A stretch of 9,065 bases of DNA from assembly GCA_002450925.1 (NCBI GenBank), contig DKAU01000079.1:1-9065 (forward strand), written 5' to 3'. Source of the stretch: Thiobacillus sp. UBA6918 (GTDB lineage Bacteria; Pseudomonadota; Gammaproteobacteria; Burkholderiales; Thiobacillaceae). Positions 5,507 to 9,065 of this stretch are shown here, in pieces (position 1 is the stretch's first letter; each line of letters begins with the position of its first letter). The position numbers and the translations under genes are program-made. The notes beneath the pieces were generated by a model. The model saw only the letters and a list, made by a program, of their open reading frames with translations, did not search any database and was not told where the DNA came from.

Positions 5507-5538
5507 AAATCGCTCGCTTTGGCGGGCGATTTCTTTCT
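5507..5538 (+). terminator. Strong intrinsic terminator after the DsrC-like gene
   Basis: AAATCGCTCGC (5507-5517) pairs with GCGGGCGATTT (5522-5532) through 11 positions with one T-G wobble and a 4-base loop. A T-rich tail follows (TTTCTTTCT, 5530-5538), and an A-rich run precedes, so it could work in both directions. It begins 24 bases after the stop codon and ends 17 bases before the next gene, leaving no room for a separate promoter for that gene unless it overlaps the terminator. Confidence 0.8.
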
Positions 5539-5555
5539 GGATCACGCGAACATAC

Positions 5556-6407
5556 ATGAGCTACACCACGCTGATTTCAACTGAGGAACTGGCCACCCAC
5601 CTGGGAAATCCCAACTGGGTCGTTTTCGACTGCCGCTTCACGCTGACCGACCCGGAAGGTGGGCGTCAAGCCTACACGGCAGGGCACATACCCGGTGCAC
5701 GCTATGTGCATCTGGATGAGGACCTGGCCAGTTCGATCGGGCCCAATACAGGCCGCCACCCCCTGCCCGACCCCAAGGCGCTGACGGAGAAACTTTGCAA
5801 GTGGGGCGTGGGCATCAACCGCCAGGTCGTCGTGTACGACGACAGCTACGGTTCCATGGCCGCACGCATGTGGTGGCTTTTGCGCTGGCTGGGACACCCG
5901 GACGTCGCACTGCTCGATGGCGGGTACCCAAAATGGACTCGGGAGAAGCGCCCAATTGCCAAGGAAGCGCCAGTTGACATCCACAGCGCCTCCTGTGCCT
6001 GCCTGCCGGAACGCAGTCAGTGGGCAAGCGCTGACGAGGTTGCAGCATCATTGAAACAAGACAACACGCGTCTTCTGGATGCCCGACCTGACCGCCGCTA
6101 TTCCGGCGAATACGAGCCATTCGATCCAGTGGCCGGGCACGTGCCTGGGGCCATCAACTGGCCGTTCGAAGAAAACCTCGACATCGACGGCACCTTCCTG
6201 CCACCCGAGGCATTGCGCGAGCAGTATCAGGCCTTGCTGAAAGGTGCAGCCCCCCATCAGGTCATTCACATGTGCGGCTCGGGCGTCACCGCCTGCCACA
6301 ATATTCTGGCCATGGAAGCAGCCGGCCTGTCCGGCTCGCGTCTCTATCCGGGCTCCTGGAGCGAATGGATTACTGATCCTTCGCGCCCCGTAGCAACCGG
6401 CGAATGA
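5556..6407 (+). CDS. sseA: Two-domain rhodanese-type sulfurtransferase (SseA-like)
   Basis: This 283-residue protein has two rhodanese domains, the usual size for thiosulfate or 3-mercaptopyruvate sulfurtransferases. The inactive N-terminal domain shows VVFDCRF, YTAGHIPGARYVHLDEDL and TGRHPLP. The C-terminal domain carries DARPDRRYSGEYEP, AGHVPGAINWP and the active loop CGSGVTA at residues 240-246, with catalytic Cys240. CGSGVTA is the loop typical of mercaptopyruvate-type SseA, while classical thiosulfate rhodaneses more often have CRKGVTA, so thiosulfate specificity is not proven. There is no signal peptide, so it acts in the cytoplasm, where it could feed persulfide sulfur to the TusA/DsrE relay. 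The ATG at 5556 has only a weak ribosome site. The gene lies directly after a strong terminator and 13 bases before the next gene. Confidence 0.9.
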   Translation: MSYTTLISTEELATHLGNPNWVVFDCRFTLTDPEGGRQAYTAGHIPGARYVHLDEDLASSIGPNTGRHPLPDPKALTEKLCKWGVGINRQVVVYDDSYGSMAARMWWLLRWLGHPDVALLDGGYPKWTREKRPIAKEAPVDIHSASCACLPERSQWASADEVAASLKQDNTRLLDARPDRRYSGEYEPFDPVAGHVPGAINWPFEENLDIDGTFLPPEALREQYQALLKGAAPHQVIHMCGSGVTACHNILAMEAAGLSGSRLYPGSWSEWITDPSRPVATGE

Positions 6408-6420
6408 AGAGGAAATCACT

Positions 6421-6999
6421 ATGAGCGGCATACGCGTCAAAACAAGCTGGTTCCGCGAAGGCGAAGATGGCCGCGGACCACAGGACCAGGCCTCGGCCAT
6501 TGCAGTCACTATCTGGAAGCTGGCGGACAAGGCGGTCATCAACCTGTCCAACGCCGACTACGACATCATCACCCCGCAGCGCGGCTTTACCCTGCTCGCC
6601 GAACTCATCGCCTACATGGTGCACATGGTAGACCGCATGGTGCACGGGCGCATCGACGACGAGGAACGCGCCGAACTCATCGGCGCGCTGGGCGTAAAAA
6701 TGGCTGAAATTATGGAAGACAATATCCACACCGTGGTGGGTGACTCAGACCACCCTTACGTCGAAGCCATCCTCAACAAGTTCAACAAGCGCTGGGCCGA
6801 CTATGCCGAATTCGATTTCGATCCCGAGAATCCGAATTTCGTGGTCAAGCGTTATCTTGCAAACTGCATTCATGAAGTCATGGAAGCACGCGATCAGTCC
6901 TGGATTGCCGACCAGATCATCGAGATCGAGGCCCCTGCCTTCATCAGTCCGATCAAGAAGCAGGTTGAAGCTTTCTACCCGAAATACGAGAGCAAATGA
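6421..6999 (+). CDS. Conserved-looking helical protein of unknown function
   Basis: I do not recognise this 192-residue protein. It appears soluble, largely alpha-helical, acidic and with no signal peptide. Notable stretches are LAELIAYMVHMVDRMVHGRIDDEERAELIGALGVKMAEIMEDNIHTVVG (residues about 58-106), which is rich in Met and His, and VKRYLANCIHEVMEARDQSWIADQIIEIEAP nearer the end. Several His, Glu and Asp residues on helices could bind metal, but no known diiron or hemerythrin motif is clear. The ATG at 6421 is preceded by GAGGAA about 8 bases upstream, 13 bases after the sulfurtransferase. Its stop overlaps the start of the dioxygenase gene (ATGA), so the two are translationally coupled and probably act together. 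Confidence 0.85.
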   Translation: MSGIRVKTSWFREGEDGRGPQDQASAIAVTIWKLADKAVINLSNADYDIITPQRGFTLLAELIAYMVHMVDRMVHGRIDDEERAELIGALGVKMAEIMEDNIHTVVGDSDHPYVEAILNKFNKRWADYAEFDFDPENPNFVVKRYLANCIHEVMEARDQSWIADQIIEIEAPAFISPIKKQVEAFYPKYESK

Positions 7000-7877
7000 T
7001 TTCTGCCGACAGTCCTTTCCACCCGGATAACCTCGCCTACAACGAATGGCGTGAGGCCAAGCTGCGCGACTATCCGCAACGAGTGGAGGAGCTGGTGGTG
7101 GAAGTATCCAACCCCAAGCTGCTCAGCACGTCTGAGCACATCGCCCTGCTAGAACGTTGCCAGAAAACCAACATGGCAATTTATGCGGGTCCCGATCTCG
7201 GTGAGGACAAAGACATTCCGCGCATCCTGGGGAAACAGTTTGGTCTGGCCCGGCTCGATTCCAACCTGATGTCAGACGAAGACGACATTACAACATTGAC
7301 GGTTGCGGAAAACGGCGAGAAGAAAGGCGAGTTCATCCCCTACACCGATCGGCCTATCCGCTGGCACACCGATGGTTATTACAACCGTCCAGACCGCCAG
7401 ATCCTCGGCATGATGCTGCACTGCGCGGCGCCTGCGGCGGAAGGCGGCGCCAATGCACTTCTAGATCACGAAATACTCTATTTGCTTTTGCGTGATGAAA
7501 ATCCGGAACACATCCGGGCGCTCATTCAGGAAGACGTCCTGTCCATTCCTCCGCGCATGGACGAAAACGGCATTGCCCGTGCCGAAGAAACCGGCCCGGT
7601 GTTTTCCACCCTGCCCGGCGGACAACTACATATGCGCTACACTGCACGCACCCGCTCCATCAACTGGAAACAGGATGCGGCAACGCAGGCTGCGGTAGCA
7701 GCAATCGAGAAGCTTCTCTCACAAGAGTTACCATGGAAGTTCCAACACCGGCTTGAAGCCGGCATGGGCCTCATCTGCAACAACGTGCTGCATGACCGCA
7801 CCAGTTTTGTTGATACGCCAGAACAGAAGCGCATCATGTTCCGGGCACGCTACTACGACCGTATCGAACAAACCTAA
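6996..7877 (+). CDS. TauD/TfdA-family Fe(II)/2-oxoglutarate-dependent dioxygenase
   Basis: This 293-residue protein has the TauD-family facial triad: His124 and Asp126 in IRWHTDGYYN, and the distal His266 in ICNNVLHDRTSF. The 2-oxoglutarate-binding arginines fit Arg279 and Arg283 in QKRIMFRARYYDR, at TauD-like spacing. LHCAAPAAEGGANALLDHE is the usual strand region after the HxD motif. Such enzymes use O2 and 2-oxoglutarate to hydroxylate small molecules, in TauD releasing sulfite from taurine. The substrate here cannot be told from sequence, and a sulfonate is only one possibility suggested by the neighbours. The ATG at 6996 overlaps the previous stop by the ATGA arrangement. It is cytoplasmic and not a radical-SAM or siroheme protein, so it implies aerobic or microaerobic growth. 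Confidence 0.9.
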   Translation: MISADSPFHPDNLAYNEWREAKLRDYPQRVEELVVEVSNPKLLSTSEHIALLERCQKTNMAIYAGPDLGEDKDIPRILGKQFGLARLDSNLMSDEDDITTLTVAENGEKKGEFIPYTDRPIRWHTDGYYNRPDRQILGMMLHCAAPAAEGGANALLDHEILYLLLRDENPEHIRALIQEDVLSIPPRMDENGIARAEETGPVFSTLPGGQLHMRYTARTRSINWKQDAATQAAVAAIEKLLSQELPWKFQHRLEAGMGLICNNVLHDRTSFVDTPEQKRIMFRARYYDRIEQT

Positions 7878-7904
7878 AACACGGGCCACGCCACAACACA
7901 GACC

Positions 7905-9065
7905 ATGTCCAATCAACTTGCTCTTTCACGCGCAGCAAAACTGATCGGCATCTCTCGTGGCGCCCTGCAAAAACGCATCAAGGACGGAGGGCTGCACTCT
8001 TTTGACGGCACCATTTCCACAGAAGAATTACTACAGCTCTACCCGGATCTCAAGCTGGAAGAAAGCGGTCTTTTCGAGCGAACGCAGAAGATCAAGGAAG
8101 AGGCCTTTCGTCTCCGCATCAGGGACCGCACTTTACCGCCCAAGGAAGTGCTGGCCGAGCGACTGTTCGAACAAAGCATGGAGCTTGATGACGTCAAGCA
8201 ACACTTGCAAAATTACCACAAGCTGGTGGTGGATCTGCAATCCCACATCCAGCAACTTGGCGAAACTTCCACCGCCGCACGTGACATGCTGCAACAGCTT
8301 GAGAAATGGCTGGAACAGGAACTGCGCCATGTGCTGGGTGAAGAACAAAGACCCGATTCGCTGGCAGTGATGGATGCTATGCTCAAGGTCATGTCGGCCC
8401 ATGTCACCCTCCAGCCTTCCGGCAGGGATTTTTTTGTTGAAGGCAACGACACCATTCTCGAAGCCGCCTTGAAGGCAGGGCTTGCGCCAAGCTACGGCTG
8501 CAGCAGTGGCAATTGCGGCCTGTGCAAGGCTCGAGTGATTTCCGGGCAGGTCATGAAAACCCGGCATTTCGATTATGTGCTGTCGGAAGCAGAAAAGCAG
8601 CAGGGGTACACGCTGATGTGCTCTCACACTGCGGTAAGCGACGTTAAGCTAGAGGCGCTTGAAGCCAATACTGCCAGCGACATCCCCAAGCAGCAAATAA
8701 CAGCTCGTGTAAAGGCTGTGACACCCCTCAATTCCGATATGCTGCTTTTGCACCTGCAGACACCGCGCACCCACCGGCTGCGCTTTTTGGCTGGACAAAG
8801 TGTCACGCTCGGCCATGCGGAGGCAAGTTCGGGGGAGTTCCCAATAGCCAGTTGCCCCTGCAATGACCGCGACCTGCAGTTTCATGTCGAGCGCGGCCAG
8901 GGCGGCGCATTTGGAAACCGGGCATGGAACGGCCTCAAGGCTGGCGAAAACATTACGGTTTACGGGCCATGGGGCGACTATGTCTTCAAGGAAGATTCGC
9001 AAAACGGTGCTGTTTTTATCGCGTTTGACCGCGGCTTCGCCCCCCTTAAAAGCTTGCTGGAACAC
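7905..9065 (+). CDS. HTH-like / coiled coil / [2Fe-2S] ferredoxin / FNR-like reductase chimera (C-terminus cut by window edge)
   Basis: An open frame of 387 codons runs from the ATG at 7905 off the window end. Residues 6-50 (LSRAAKLIGISRGALQKRIKDGG, then ISTEELLQLYPD) look like a MerR/excisionase-type helix-turn-helix. Residues about 55-145 are helical and Gln/Glu/Leu-rich, probably coiled coil. Residues 165-255 form a plant-type [2Fe-2S] ferredoxin with ligands C199, C204, C207 (YGCSSGNCGLCKARV) and C239 (LMCSH). From about 263 an FAD/NAD(P)-reductase-like domain follows with LAGQSVTL, GGAFGNRAW and GPWGDYVF (354-361). Two cofactor motifs are altered: EFPIAS stands where RxYSxAS binds FAD, and FDRGFAP where a GxGxAP loop binds NAD(P). 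It lies 27 bases after the dioxygenase gene, without a clear ribosome site. It could be a reductase for a neighbour or a redox-sensing regulator. Confidence 0.85.
   Translation, partial: MSNQLALSRAAKLIGISRGALQKRIKDGGLHSFDGTISTEELLQLYPDLKLEESGLFERTQKIKEEAFRLRIRDRTLPPKEVLAERLFEQSMELDDVKQHLQNYHKLVVDLQSHIQQLGETSTAARDMLQQLEKWLEQELRHVLGEEQRPDSLAVMDAMLKVMSAHVTLQPSGRDFFVEGNDTILEAALKAGLAPSYGCSSGNCGLCKARVISGQVMKTRHFDYVLSEAEKQQGYTLMCSHTAVSDVKLEALEANTASDIPKQQITARVKAVTPLNSDMLLLHLQTPRTHRLRFLAGQSVTLGHAEASSGEFPIASCPCNDRDLQFHVERGQGGAFGNRAWNGLKAGENITVYGPWGDYVFKEDSQNGAVFIAFDRGFAPLKSLLEH

Noticed and set aside
7957..8370. 137-codon plus-strand frame inside the ferredoxin-reductase chimera gene
   Set aside because: It is another frame of the same strand within the 387-codon gene that starts at 7905, which has clear ferredoxin motifs.

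Overview
The window comes from a dissimilatory sulfur-oxidising proteobacterium. The minus strand carries dsrA, dsrB, dsrE, dsrF, dsrH and the start of dsrC in the canonical order. DsrE, DsrF and DsrH are known markers of the oxidative (reverse) Dsr pathway and are absent from typical sulfate reducers. Moderate GC content and the style of the proteins suggest a beta- or gammaproteobacterial sulfur chemolithotroph, but no 16S or other species marker is present, so the species is left open.

Region 1 (1-3833, minus strand) is the core dsr operon, read right to left. DsrAB is the siroheme reverse sulfite reductase, DsrEFH passes sulfane sulfur to DsrC, and DsrC presents it to DsrAB. All catalytic motifs of DsrAB are intact. 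DsrE has its active-site cysteine at residue 78, and it is the only cysteine in the whole DsrEFH set. Two strong GC-rich hairpins without long U-tracts lie in the mRNA on either side of dsrB.

Region 2 (3834-4210) is a gene-free divergent control region of about 377 bases. It holds short direct repeats (CCCATAA twice, AATGGGTTA twice), a TCACATGTGA palindrome close to dsrA, and a plausible plus-strand promoter whose -10 lies inside a CCAAAC/GTTTGG inverted repeat.

Region 3 (4211-9065, plus strand) is a tightly spaced accessory module. In order it encodes: a small conserved protein; a Cas6/Cmx6-like RNA-binding protein with no CRISPR array or other cas gene in view; a DsrC/TusE-fold protein that has lost both C-terminal redox cysteines; a two-domain rhodanese-type sulfurtransferase with a CGSGVTA loop; an unrecognised 192-residue protein; a TauD-family Fe(II)/2-oxoglutarate dioxygenase coupled to it by an ATGA overlap; and the start of an unusual chimeric protein (HTH-like segment, helical linker, [2Fe-2S] ferredoxin, ferredoxin-reductase-like domain) that runs off the window. 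Two stem-loop/U-tract structures flank the DsrC-like gene and could set its transcript apart.

Regions 1 and 3 share one divergent control region. Region 3 contains a sulfurtransferase and a cysteine-free DsrC homologue. The simplest reading is that region 3 supports or regulates sulfur oxidation, with an unexpected RNA-binding component and an oxygen-dependent enzyme. This functional link is inferred from gene position and has not been demonstrated.
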